This document shows positions 9,261 through 19,192 of a stretch of DNA of 31,995 nt, in pieces. Position 1 is the stretch's first letter. Each line of letters starts with the position of its first letter. Position numbers and translations under genes: made by a program. The DNA is from Xanthoparmelia taractica (Eukaryota > Ascomycota > Lecanoromycetes > Lecanorales > Parmeliaceae): assembly GCA_033085395.1 (NCBI GenBank), contig JANQBS010000372.1, positions 1 through 31,995 on the forward strand, given 5' to 3'. Under the pieces are notes generated by a model, which saw only the letters and a list, made by a program, of their open reading frames with translations, searched no databases and was not told the origin of the DNA.

Positions 9261-10150
9261 AACAAGCTCATTGCCGCTTTAGCCGCGCTTTCTATAGAAT
9301 TCTTGCGGAATCTTGCCGGCTGTTGGAGTCAAAAGGACACATACATATGATGATGGCGGCACGGCTTCTTTGAAGACAATGCTTACAGAGTGATATGTCT
9401 TTCTGCGAGGGATTCTCTGCAAAGACACGCTACATGAAGATTGCCACATAAGGAAAGGGGGTAGGATCACATTCCATGACCACTCCCTGTCTAGGATAGC
9501 ATCGCATTTGTAACCAAAGTGCGGACTCTCTCAGCACCGTGTGACCCCACTCCATATCTGGAAAATCTGTTTGACGTGCTGTGGTGTCAAGCAGGAAGTT
9601 GGCAACTCTGATAGCGGAGTGTCAATGGATGGAGATAGTACGAAGAGGGTTATTAGAATCAGACGTTCATGTTGTACAGTAACCCATATGGGAGAGCATC
9701 CGATGCTGTGCATCATTGTAATGAAGGGAGAAAACTAGTACAAGTGCAAAATGTACAATATGACAATAGCATCTCACGTAGTAACCTTAAGCAGATATGA
9801 TTCTCATACGCAATCCAAACATGGTGTCCCTCTCTTTCCGTGTCCTGCTACCCTCGGCTCCGATGCTCATCTTCATAGCCTAATTCTCAGAGTCCCTTTC
9901 TTTCGATGGAATCGTTCAACGTTCTCGAAGCTGACCTCGGAGCCGGTGGTGCCGGGATCTCTTTCCGCTTCTGAGATGTAGTGCTGGTATTGAGGTGGTC
10001 TTCGACTGGCGAAGGTGCCCATATAGCGGTGATTTTGATGTAGTGTAGGCCTTTGTGGGTAGCTTTATCAAACGGTATCGGAGCGCAACCTGACCGTGGC
10101 TTATGCAAAGGTCCTCTATAATGGTCTTGTTGCGTCCTCAACGTCTGAGC
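9261..10150. other. Intergenic, nothing recognised
   Basis: About 890 bp between the BiP promoter and the end of the next minus-strand gene. Short frames here look non-coding and no repeats or RNA genes were seen. It may contain distal BiP regulation and the 3' UTR of the gene ending at 10,151. Confidence 0.4.
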
Positions 10151-11546
10151 CTATGCTGGCTGCCCGGGATGAGAAGCGTAGTAAACCTGCAGAACACCAG
10201 TGATAGATTGAATCAGTCCGAAAACGATAGTCAGAAAAACGACCAGCACCGCAACCCAAAACGTATACCACTCCACTCTCCTCCGCCTGTCATGCCACCA
10301 TTGTCCCAGGTTCTTGGGCTCCGAAGCATCGTAAGCCATTTTGATCGTGATCAAACGTTGGCCCCAGAACTTATACTTTTCCGGTGAGCGTGCCCAATGC
10401 AACAACTCAACATCCCCAGCTCCGTGGTCAATATTCTCCGCATATTTTGTGTGCACCTTTTCAAACCATTTCTTACAATCTCGATTGGCCCGATGGATGA
10501 TGAGAGCGAGTGTTTGTAGCGTTTCTAGGAGCAGCCGGTCTGGCAGCGCTTGATCTGGTGATTTGGCGTGGAGAAGGCCGCGTAGGGCATGGACATGGTG
10601 GTAGACACTGATAGTACCAAGATCTTCATTCAAGTAGAGATGATCAGCCAGGTGATCGGTCCAGACGAGCTCGAATCCTCCGACGCGTTCCAGATTGTAG
10701 GCATTTAGGGAGAATGGCCATTGAGATAGCCTAGGACCCCATTCAGAAGCAGGGAAGCACGAATCAATGAAGTCATCAAGGCTTTGGTCTTCCAACCATT
10801 CAGGACTCGATCTGCCGGGAAAAAGAGTGGCTGAGGACCCAACATTCAGCATCAGCCAAAGATGTACAGTCAAGAAGATGGAATTTGTCGCAGAGATCCG
10901 ATCACAGTGCGGGAAGCGGTGTCTGAGCGGCAACTGTAGCTGTTCCAGAGCAGAACCCTCTATAACAGATGGCGTCGGTGTCTTCTCGTCATCGGCTGTT
11001 TGCAAAGGAGGAAAAAATCCAAGGACAGCAGATGCAGAGCGCTTTTCACTGCGAGTTCGCTTCAAGTGTTCGACTAGATCCAAGAGATCTTGATATGTTT
11101 GAATGGCGACGGCGCTATCACTGAGTCTCCACGCCTCACACACTCTCTTGAAGTACTGGAAGTAGGCCGCAGAATTATAGTGCTGTTGAGCCGACCATAG
11201 AGACGCTGTGATATGGTCTTGCAGTCTTTTGTCTAAGGTGTCATCTGGATCTTCGGACAAAAGCAACTTATGGAGGTCAGGTTCAGGGCTTGACGCCGAT
11301 ACAAATGACATCTTGGGATCTTCGCTGTTTCTATTAGGTGGAGTTGATCCAACTCCACAATCCACGTTGATTTGACACTTACGGTAAGGTGCTTATGCCT
11401 TCAATCTCTGGGGGCGGCGGCGGCAGATCGTCCCTTCCTCCAGCCGCTGGCGAGATCCTCCCGTGTCCCCACCACCATCCATCATCTTCTGCACCGTGAC
11501 GACTAGGCAGAGCAAAGCTAACCTGACACGTCTCCCAAGAAAGCAT
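10151..11546 (-). CDS. Uncharacterised fungal protein with one C-terminal membrane span
   Basis: Two exons, 11546-11383 and 11324-10151, about 445 residues. The 58-base intron (11382-11325) has GTAAGT, an ACCTAAT branch and AAACAG, and joins LPPPPPEIEGISTLP to EDPKMSFVSASSPEP in frame. The start MLSWETC (11546) is chosen because it avoids overlap with the divergent gene at 11,708; an in-frame ATG at 11,735 and MSF at 11,310 are alternatives. The body is helical and soluble-looking. Near the end, LGQWWHDRRRRVEWYTFWVA leads into a single hydrophobic helix (VAVLVVFLTIVFGLIQSITG), followed by LQVYYASHPGQPA. I know this WYTFWVA-type ending from uncharacterised filamentous-fungal proteins, but no function is established. 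Topology and role are not inferred. Confidence 0.75.
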
Positions 11547-11707
11547 GAGAGCAGCTACCGCTGCTAGCTGTCTCAAAGCTGTGGCCCTCCAACTATGAGT
11601 CACCCACCCCTTCTGGCCCAGACTGCGACGAAAGAGACCACGAACTCGTGCTTCTGCACCAATGTCTCGGTCGGACGGGTCTCTCGAGAAAAGTTTCTGA
11701 ATTGGAA
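11547..11707. promoter_or_regulatory. Short divergent intergenic region
   Basis: Only about 160 bp separate the chosen starts of the minus-strand membrane protein and the plus-strand protease-like gene, so the two probably share a bidirectional promoter, if both starts are right. No motif was identified. Confidence 0.35.
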
Positions 11708-14700
11708 ATGGCTTCCGAGCGCGCCTCCATAACATCTAGTGAATACCAGAAATCCGGCTTTCGCGAAAAAGTAATTCTCGCCCTCAAGAACAGAGCCCCA
11801 CTCGCCGTTGGCGAGCGCACCGACCCTGCATTCGAGAACTCCTTTGGGAATCAACTGAAAGACCTTGGTGGTAGGCGGCGATGGGTCATGGTTGGATTGG
11901 CTCTACAAAAATGGGATCATGATCTAAAAAATAGGGTTGATGAGGTACTACATCAAAATGAAGGAGAGATATATAAAGGCCGGAGTATTCGGGGCCTGCC
12001 AACGGTGCGTCGTTGTTGGATGCTGGGACACGATAAAACATGCGCCCAACCTACAGTCGTAATATCTTGCAGTCAGTCCACCATCCTGAAGAGGATGTAT
12101 CGAGTCGTGTCACAGCACGGCGTGCTGAAGACTGCCAAATTTGCTCTGAAAGCGGTACCGTACTGTGACTTGACACTTCGCATGGACCGGAGAGTTTCCT
12201 TCCTCAGTGGCGAGGATTATACCCTCGACGAGAATGGCGACCTCCGGCGCGACAATCATGGTCATCCCATATATGCCCGTAGGCTCGGCTCTGAAAACCA
12301 ACTTGAACATGACACAGAACATCAGGCAAGGATGGGGGCGAAAGAGCAGGATGGGGAGGGAGAAAAGTATAAGAAGAATATGGTGGAAGAGAAGGGGTTG
12401 TCGAATGATTCGCTGGGGATCACGCTTGTGGACGAGACGATGCCGGTGCAGCATGACATGGATGTCTCAGACGAGAATTACGTACCTCTCCGCTTCGGTG
12501 CGGAAGAGATCTTCGTTCCAAATTCCGGCAGGCCCACAACCCTCGGAGGGTTTATAATGGTTGATGATGTTTGCTTTGGCCTCACGACTGCACATGCATT
12601 CGCTGAGGATGATGAAGGCTTCGACCAACGAAGCATTGCTGGAAGCATAACAGAACTGCCGCTTTATGATAGTGATTGGGCTGACGAAGATTCTGATGAT
12701 GACAATGCTGAAAAGGATGGGTTACATCTACATAGGGAGCCCCATCGGGAGCGAAGGCTAGAGCGAAGACGGAAAAGCGGGATTGTTGAAGACCAGACCT
12801 ATTACACCACGGCTTGGAATTCATTTCATATCGTAGCCAAGTCCCGACTATCCAGTGCCAAGGCACTCGATTGGGCTCTGTGTGAGCTTGGTGACTGGGG
12901 CAAATATGCAGTGAATGGAGTCCACCTACGTCCGGAATTACGAAGCGCTGGAATGCCCGAGCATCTCTTGTTTAGAAACATCAAGACTACTGCCCCACTT
13001 GGAAGGATCTTGGTAGCAACGCGGAGAGGTGCTATTCCCGGGATTGGTACCGGCTCGGATTGCTCCATCAAGCTTGCGCGAGATAACAAATATAGGCAGG
13101 TCTGGTCGGTCGAACTTGAAGAAAGCCTTTCTTCTGGTGACTCTGGATCGTGGGTTGTAGATGCTGAAACAGGAGATGTATATGGTATGATTATAGCTGG
13201 AAGTACTGGACTACGCGAGGAATATGTTATTCCTGCTGCGGAAGTTGGACAAGATATTTGTCGAGTCCTGCGCGCCGATTCAGTCAGATTACCGTCATTT
13301 CAGGATGTTATGACAGCGCACACAGAGGGAAGGTTGGCTAGGCCAAATTTGGCTTTGAAGGATGAAATGGGCTGGGAATCTGATGACTCGGATGAGACTC
13401 TCGATGAAGAAGCTCTGGACAAAGACGAAGAAGTAAGGCTCTTATTGAATTTGACTATGCTCAGGCTTGTTACCGTATTCAGAACCATTAAATGCTGACA
13501 GCTCTATTTTTTCAGCGTTTCCTCCTGGCGGAAGTTCTCAAGAACTCCTCAATTGATACGGAAACTCTGATCAAAGTGATAAAAGATTCTGGAGTACGGC
13601 CACGGTGGACCAAGATATCTTTACCAAAAGGTTTGATTTCTTCTTCACACTTGCCTTCGGGGACAATCCGCTTGATTTTTCAGTGTGTCCAAGTATATCG
13701 CTGAGGCTGACTTGATAATGCCCAGGGCGATCTATGAAAACGGCCCAGAGGGCGATTGATCGTCTTCTCTCAAGTCGCAGACTTAGAGAGACCGTTGCCC
13801 AGGATGACAAAGAGTTCACAAGAATAGAGGGGCCTGAAGAGCATCGACCCAGCGACGATTCGACTTCGAAGAATGGGAGACCAGAAATGCTAAATGAATG
13901 TACTGAAGGCCTCGACGATAATACTACCTTACCAGTTGAACAGCCCCCCGAGCTCCTGGACTCAAACCCAAACTTCAGAGCTGGAATTTCAAGAAGGGCG
14001 TGGCGGGCAAAACGGCAAGCTGAAAGGGGCCCTAAACATCACCGTCGAAAGTCGTCTAGAAAGTCTGGCGAGATCCATGACCCAGATCCCACCTTGCAAG
14101 CGCCTGATTTGTTCGAGCCACAGTCTCCAACCTATCAAAGCAAGTTCGAGATGGATTCAGAAGACGACCCAGGCAACGACGAGCCCGACATCATAGTTGT
14201 GAGGCACAAAGGTTCACTGTACAAGTTAAAATTTCCTGCATTCTCGATCGCGGAGGGACTGACACTGGTGGGCCACCTGCGGCAACAAGCAGCTACAGAG
14301 TTCGATGTTGAAGACGCCAGCAGGGTAACGTTGGTCTACCGTGGCAAAACCCTCAAATCGGATGCCCGGACTTGCCACGAGGAGGGATTGAGAATGAGAA
14401 GCGAGGTGCTGTGTGTCGTGAAAAGGACGCCAATCGAGGAAATTGATTTCCTCACTCATAAATTTCGGACCGAGCTCGTTCCTCAAGGACATGAATTTAT
14501 CTCTAATCCACCCACTGACGCCAAAAAGCGAGACCTTGAGTACAGAAGAATCAGCGAGACGATATTGGCGCAGATACTGCTGAAATCTGATGCAGTTGAC
14601 ACGGAGGGCGACTCGGAGGCAAGGATGAGTAGAAAAGAACTTGTCAAGGAGGTCCAAGGCTTCTTGGCCGATCTGGATAGAGCAGCGAACAGAGATGTAC

Positions 14701-14870
14701 CTTCTAATTGGCATGCTGATTTTATCGAATCAAAGCAGACACATGGAACACGACGAACGAGTGCACCTCTGCCAGGTAGACCGGCTGCCACTCGCTCACG
14801 GAGCTCCAGACTTGGCAGAAGCGACAGCAGAGATGATGCTTCTTCAGAGGCGATCGTCGATGAAAGTTGA
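11708..14870 (+). CDS. Trypsin-like protein joined to ubiquitin-like and BAG domains
   Basis: My model is exons 11708-13432, 13516-13630 and 13726-14870, about 994 residues. Exon 1 holds a trypsin-like fold with a complete candidate triad: His296 in LTTAHAF, Asp388 in ALDWALCEL and Ser479 in SSGDSGSW. There is no signal peptide. Intron 13433-13515 (GTAAGG, TGCTGAC branch, TTTTTTCAG) is phase 0; intron 13631-13725 (GTTTGA donor, GGCTGAC branch, CCCAG) is phase 1. Between them a small segment (RFLLAEVLKNSS ... PRWTKISLPKGRS) reads smoothly into exon 3. Exon 3 has a basic linker, a ubiquitin-like domain (about 770-846, IIVVRHKGSLYKLKF) and a BAG domain (about 848-938). BAG domains release nucleotide from Hsp70. 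Start 11,708 has a good context (GGAAATGGC); 11,648 is upstream in frame. Alternatively these are two genes, the BAG one starting at an in-frame ATG in late exon 1 (13,366) or at 13,492 or 13,734. Confidence 0.7.
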
Positions 14871-15043
14871 AATGTTGGCGTGGTAGGATCTACGAATAGT
14901 TAACGGGACCCTTGAATGGGAGCCCATTTTGAACATTTAGCGCAGAGAAGACTATCCTATTAGGTACGGGGGTACGTTCGTGCTCCACATCCGACTTTGT
15001 CTTTCGACAATTCGGCCCCGGAATCGAGCGCTATCATGGCTCA
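14871..15043. other. 3' flank of the BAG gene
   Basis: Short non-coding stretch, probably 3' UTR. Nothing specific was recognised. Confidence 0.3.
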
Positions 15044-15481
15044 AAGACCACTTAGTCCCAGAAACGGGCAAGATTGGGACTTTGCTGCTATGTTTTTGTG
15101 GAAGTTGGACAAGGCGACAAGCAGGAGGAACATCTCGAGGCTTTGAATTTGGAAATGGAAAGCTGCAAGGACATCGCGCTTCCAATCTGCGGTCTCGTGC
15201 CCCAGCGAGTGTCTTCCGATGCTGTTGGCCCCATTGCAATGAATCGTGATAGCGTTGCTACGGAAGGAAGATAAGATGTACTGCTATTAATTCTCGCGGA
15301 TTATGCCCACGTCGGCGAGGACGGGGTGCTCGTTGTTCGGGTATTTGCTGATGTGGAGGTGGAGACTTTCAGGAAACCGGTGGAGGTGGCAGCTGAGTTC
15401 TTGATTTGGGTACAGGTGGGATTGTACACCTGGCAGGAGGCAAAGGAGTGGGATGATGAGCCACAAGAGATTGAGCAGTAA
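15044..15481 (+). pseudogene. Unrecognised decayed reading frame
   Basis: One frame stays protein-like from about 15,044 to a TAA at 15,479-15,481 and is broken only once, by TAA at 15,272-15,274 (CpA to TpA from a Gln codon would explain it). Before the stop it includes GDKQEEHLEALNLEMESCKD and LPICGLVPQRV; after it AHVGEDGVLVVRVFADVEV and WVQVGLYTWQEAKEWDDEP. No start codon was found, and a TAG lies just upstream in frame. I do not recognise a family. Competing frames here are shorter or less protein-like, but chance is not excluded. Confidence 0.4.
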
Positions 15482-15930
15482 GCGCGGGGTCGCAGACCGA
15501 CCTTGGATTTGTATCTGCGCAAGCAGTTCTTTGAGCTTGCAGTGTGCTGCGTCCAGTGCAAAAGGCAATATTCCAGACTTATGTTACTATTGTGTGAGAT
15601 GAGAAGACTACTGGTAGCAAGGCCGAATTCTTCGGCAGTCCAGAATCGCATTCGCTTGTACAAATTGACTACATGTTCAAACGCCCGGATCGGGTTATCT
15701 TCCACTCAAGCCTCTTCAGGTCTCTCCCTGGATTTGATACGATGAGAGAGTCCGGATTCGGTGAGTAACGATATTTCGACTCCACCTCTATTATTTCATA
15801 TATATGATTGACTAGCTACCTTCCCTCACTCCAGCTCAACAGACCCAAACGTTACCTCATAACCCTGTATACAGACATATGTAACTCCACCCCCGTGTAG
15901 CCTTGTACCGTCTCCTCATGTAGCGGCGAA
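15482..15930. other. No supported gene
   Basis: Frames on both strands exist (e.g. minus 15,705-15,301) but have no start, splice or composition support. Nothing else was seen. Confidence 0.35.
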
Positions 15931-16578
15931 AGATAAGCAGTTACTGCCTTGAAGCTGCCCTTCCAGCTGGGCGATGCGCTCCATCAGCGCTTCTTCGGTC
16001 TCCTTGGCTTTTTATCATAGCCGCCTCTTGTGCCTCAGCTCTCTCTTTAATAAGTATAGTGTCTATCTCTGCATTCGACGCTGTGGCAGCGTCAAGCTGG
16101 CGTTAGATGTAGCTGATGGAGCTACTAGTATTAAATTTCAGTGATGCTATCTTGTCCTCGGCAATTTTTCGTTGCTCCTCGACAACTTCAGTGGTCTGAT
16201 CCTTTTCAACGGATGCCTTCGCATCGGAACTTGGCGGAAAGAGATTTTTCACTTCCGTGAGTCGCACTTGGATCTCGCCAATGAGCTTCTCGTCCTCGGC
16301 CTTTGGCGCTTTTCTCGTAAATTCGGAAGTTTCATTCAGTAGGGAGCCGAGGGTGGAAGAGCGTGGGCGCGAGGAATACCAGGACAAGTCCTGGCAGAGT
16401 GGTCCACGATCATGGCTTTGGGTTCTGTCTTCCAGCCATGATGCATCTCGCGGGAGCCATCAGGACAAGTCCTGGCAAAGTGGTCCACGATCATGGCTTT
16501 GGATTCTGTCTTCCAGCCATGACAGATCTCTCGTTCTCGAGTAGTGTGCTGGGTCAGGTAGCGCCTATGATACACCAC
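15930..16578 (-). pseudogene. Decayed coiled-coil reading frame with tandem repeat
   Basis: On the minus strand a charged, helix-like sequence can be followed through frame breaks: a repeat part (HGWKTESKAMIVDHFARTCP, twice), then TRKAPKAEDEKLIGEIQVRL and EEQRKIAEDKIASLKFN. An in-frame TAA at about 16,109 interrupts it. After the TAA come RQLDAATASNAEIDTILIKE and, after a one-base shift at an A-run (about 16,012), AKETEEALMERIAQLEGQLQ. The heptad-like charge pattern indicates a coiled coil. The TAA is where CAA would fit (CpA to TpA, the RIP change). No family is recognised and no intact start is found. Confidence 0.45.
16381..16522. repeat. Two-copy direct repeat, 61 bp at 81-bp period, with internal hairpin
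   Basis: Bases 16381-16441 recur at 16462-16522 with two G/A differences. The period is 81 bp (27 codons), fitting duplication inside coding DNA. Each copy carries inverted arms ATCATGGCT/AGCCATGAT and a shorter AGGAC/GTCCT palindrome. Confidence 0.85.
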
Positions 16579-16779
16579 CGGTACTCAACAAGACAGCCCG
16601 TCGATTGATTTAGGCTCTGGTCAGTACTTTCATTTTCATTTCTTTCGGAAGATCTGGGCGCAGTATGACGTGGACAGATCCGTCCTTCACGAGACCGGGG
16701 CACAGCATCACGCCTTTGTCTTTCTCTTAGTGGACGCCGTCGTCGTAGTACTCATCCATATGATCGTCCTCCCATCTCG

Positions 16780-17531
16780 AGCTATAGGCTCTTGATCTTC
16801 CAGCCAGTCTCGTGGCATCCTTTCTTTAGCAGGCTGCAGTACAGCCACAGACGCTGCATTCGATCATCGTTAGACTTGTTAATCTTTTGCAGGTAATCAA
16901 ACCCGGGTTGCAGATCATGGGTCTTGATGCTTGTAGTCTTGATGCTTGTACATACCTGTTTGATCTTTCAGCATCCTCCTTTGACGTAGCCAATTGCCTC
17001 TTTGATCTTCGAGGCCAGTGACTTCTTGAGAGGAGCCATCGAGACCCCGGCGTGGTCGTAGTCCACGGGTTGCATGCCCGCAAGATGCCTGTGATTTACA
17101 TGTCAGATCCGAAATTTTATGGCAGGATACGTGTGCATACCCCCTAGCCAGACGGATTCCCATTCAGATCCGCTTCAGAGAACTCGCTGTCCAACACATC
17201 CACCCCCTTCTCTCTTCTCATCCTACCAAACTTTATCTATAAGTCCCACTGTTAATCTCTGCGGTGTAGAACTTCTTCCTTTCCATCGCCCTTATCATTT
17301 GCATAAACTTCTTTCCCTTCGTGATGGGTGCTCTTGAACTTCATGGAGTGCCTCCATTTCAGATCTGGAGTTGTAGCTGGGGAGGAAGAAGGAGGATGAG
17401 GAGGTTTTCAAGTCGACAGAATGGCTTGCAAAGGCCTTTAGCATGGGTCTGCCTGTCACAGACTTCTTGAATCTGAGCGAGTTTCGTGCCTTCTTCGTGG
17501 TAGGGCTTGCATCATCAACGAACCCCGGCAT
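16780..17531 (-). pseudogene. Decayed minus-strand gene with Gln-to-stop changes
   Basis: A possible start at 17,531 (MPGFVDDASPTTKKARNSLR) lies below a TATATA-rich stretch (about 17,612-17,630). From about 17,323 another frame reads HEGKEVYANDKGDGKEEVLH, then continues through TAA (17,254), TAG (17,239) and TAG (17,146), with protein-like sequence between (KFGRMRREKGVDVLDSEFSE). All three stops fit Gln codons after CpA to TpA. From about 17,060 a further frame reads VDYDHAGVSMAPLKKSLASK, passes one TGA (16,970) and continues to FDYLQKINKSNDDRMQRLWL and a stop near 16,790. Candidate splice sites exist (GTATGC at 17,140), but no model joins all parts. No family is recognised. Confidence 0.45.
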
Positions 17532-17639
17532 CCCGAATGATGCAGAGGGGAATGATGCAGAGCGGAACGAGGGGCAGCGACCTTAAAGCGGGAGGCATGG
17601 AGTAGGTAGTGATATATAATATATAGTATGTTAAAGTGT

Positions 17640-18003
17640 TGGGACTGTGTAAAGGAAGAAGAAGAAGAAGGTGACGTGGGTTTGGGCTGTTGTACTGGCA
17701 TGGATTCCATTCAGGTTCGAGGTGATGGCGGAGTTTTCCGATGAGTGCTGACCCTCCTCTGGCTTCAGGGTCCGACTGTTGAGTCTGTAATTCTCCGGGA
17801 AGGTCCTGGTATGTGCCCATTCGTCACAAGATCTCGTGCTGTTTCTTCCAGACTTTGTTCTGGCGCTCTGTATTTCAAGAGACACGTCTGACTTCGGTTG
17901 CTGCATCTTCTGCAACCACAGCGATTCCTCAAGCTACTTCCGCTGACGGTCTATCCTTCTGGGTTCTACAGAAGGCCTTAGATGGACGGCCGTCCTCCAG
18001 CAT
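17640..18003 (-). pseudogene. Decayed reading frame with three in-frame TGA codons
   Basis: One minus-strand frame from an ATG at 18,003 (MLEDGRPSKAFCRTQKDRPS) stays protein-like (NTERQNKVWKKQHEIL, then RMGTYQDLPGELQTQQSDPE) down to about 17,690 and is broken only by TGA at 17,931, 17,877 and 17,826. Arg (CGA) or Trp would fit at each. It is probably a pseudogene; no family is recognised. Confidence 0.4.
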
Positions 18004-18249
18004 TACCTGCTTTACGACGCATTGGTTATTGGATATTGAGCAGCCATAACTCTTCGAAGAGGCTCGCGGATTAGACTTCGAGACCATATCTGCTACGATG
18101 TAAGGAATAAGATGAAGAAGGAAGAGCTACGACGGACTGAGGGGACTCGGAACGAGGTGACTGGCTGAGAAATAAAATCCTGCTGAACTCAGGATAGTCC
18201 ATTTGATAGTGATAAGAATAAGCGGGAATGCAGGGGCCTTAAGAGGTAT

Positions 18250-18720
18250 GGTCTAACTATGTTCTTGGCGTCAATCTGCCATTTTCACCGCTCCATAAGC
18301 TCTACCTGCAGGACGCACGATCGCTGCCCCTCCTCCAGGCTCAGGATTCGATGGTTCGGTCTTGCTTTCTTAGCGGACAGTCTTAAGATCTGTCCGTTCT
18401 TCTCTGCAAGCTGTCCATTCTTCTGACGGGCTTTCGCTTTCTTTATTGGGCCGGTCGAGATATATAATCGTATTGGTCTTGCTCTCAGCAGCCCTGGTTA
18501 GTCTGGCGATCTGATCGTCTTTCGCTGCGGACTGTGCTCGAAGATCGTCCAAGGTCTGCTCATTGGTCGGAGACTGTGACTCTTCCGTGTCGAACCACTC
18601 ATCGTTGTTATTTGATAATGCTGTTGTGGTTTGCGGTGGTCGAGAAGATCGAGATGATTCATCGATCTGGTCCGTAGTGTGATGTGTGTTGAGGGTTGCA
18701 TCTCCTCAACCACCACGACA
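18250..18720 (-). pseudogene. Decayed coiled-coil reading frame, copy 1
   Basis: The minus strand reads MDDLRAQSAAKDDQIARLTR and AAESKTNTIIYLDR from 18,552. A one-frame shift near 18,455 then lets it continue as KKAKARQKNGQLAEKNGQIL to a stop near 18,290. It is charged and helix-like. It is related at DNA and protein level to the copy at about 18,776-19,192 (shared LRAxSAAKD and the LDxDHRxPQQ region), so the two are an old tandem duplication. Confidence 0.45.
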
Positions 18721-18775
18721 TCGGTGTTACGCTTGTAAAGACTATGAGGATCGAGCGCAGCGCGTATTTTCTTTA

Positions 18776-19192
18776 TCAGGCGGTCATTGCCGCGGTCAAG
18801 ACCGGTGATTCTTTGTCCACGTTGCTGTCTTTCGCCGCTGACTCTGCCCGAAGATTGTTCGAGGTCCGCCTTGTGGGTCCGAGGTACTGGAGTGTCCTCA
18901 GGGATTTCTGCGGATGATGACTGTAACTCTTTGGTATTGAACGACTCATCGTCATCATTCGATGTTGCTGCTGTGGATTGCGATGGTCGAGATCGAGACG
19001 ATTTATCATTGGCAACTGCCTTGTGAGGCTTGCCAATTCTCTCTTTGATGGTCTTCGGAAGGAGATCTTTGTTGTCTCAGTTGCATCGTCCTTTTTGCTC
19101 TGACTCAGCTGACCATTACCTTCGTTGTTCTCTTGCTTGTTGTCCGCGCTGCCAGTCCTGTCTTTCGACCAGAGAAGCACGACCTTTCTCAC
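18776..19192 (-). pseudogene. Decayed coiled-coil reading frame, copy 2
   Basis: A 138-codon minus-strand frame (MRKVVLLWSKDRTGSADNKQ at its start, LRAESAAKDSNVDKES near its end) aligns with copy 1. DNA at 18,505-18,660 and 18,815-19,007 is recognisably similar (e.g. TGTGGaTTGCGaTGGTCGAGA). Parts are in different frames from copy 1, which suggests decay rather than selection. Confidence 0.4.

Noticed and set aside
11648..11707. Upstream in-frame ATG at 11,648 for the protease-like gene
   Set aside because: The ATG at 11,708 has a better context, and using 11,648 shortens the already small divergent spacer; not excluded.
13492..13704. ATG at 13,492 as start of the BAG gene (MLTALFFQRFLL)
   Set aside because: Its first codons read the branch point and pyrimidine tract of a very good 3' splice site, so it is more likely intron sequence. 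It is kept only as an alternative.
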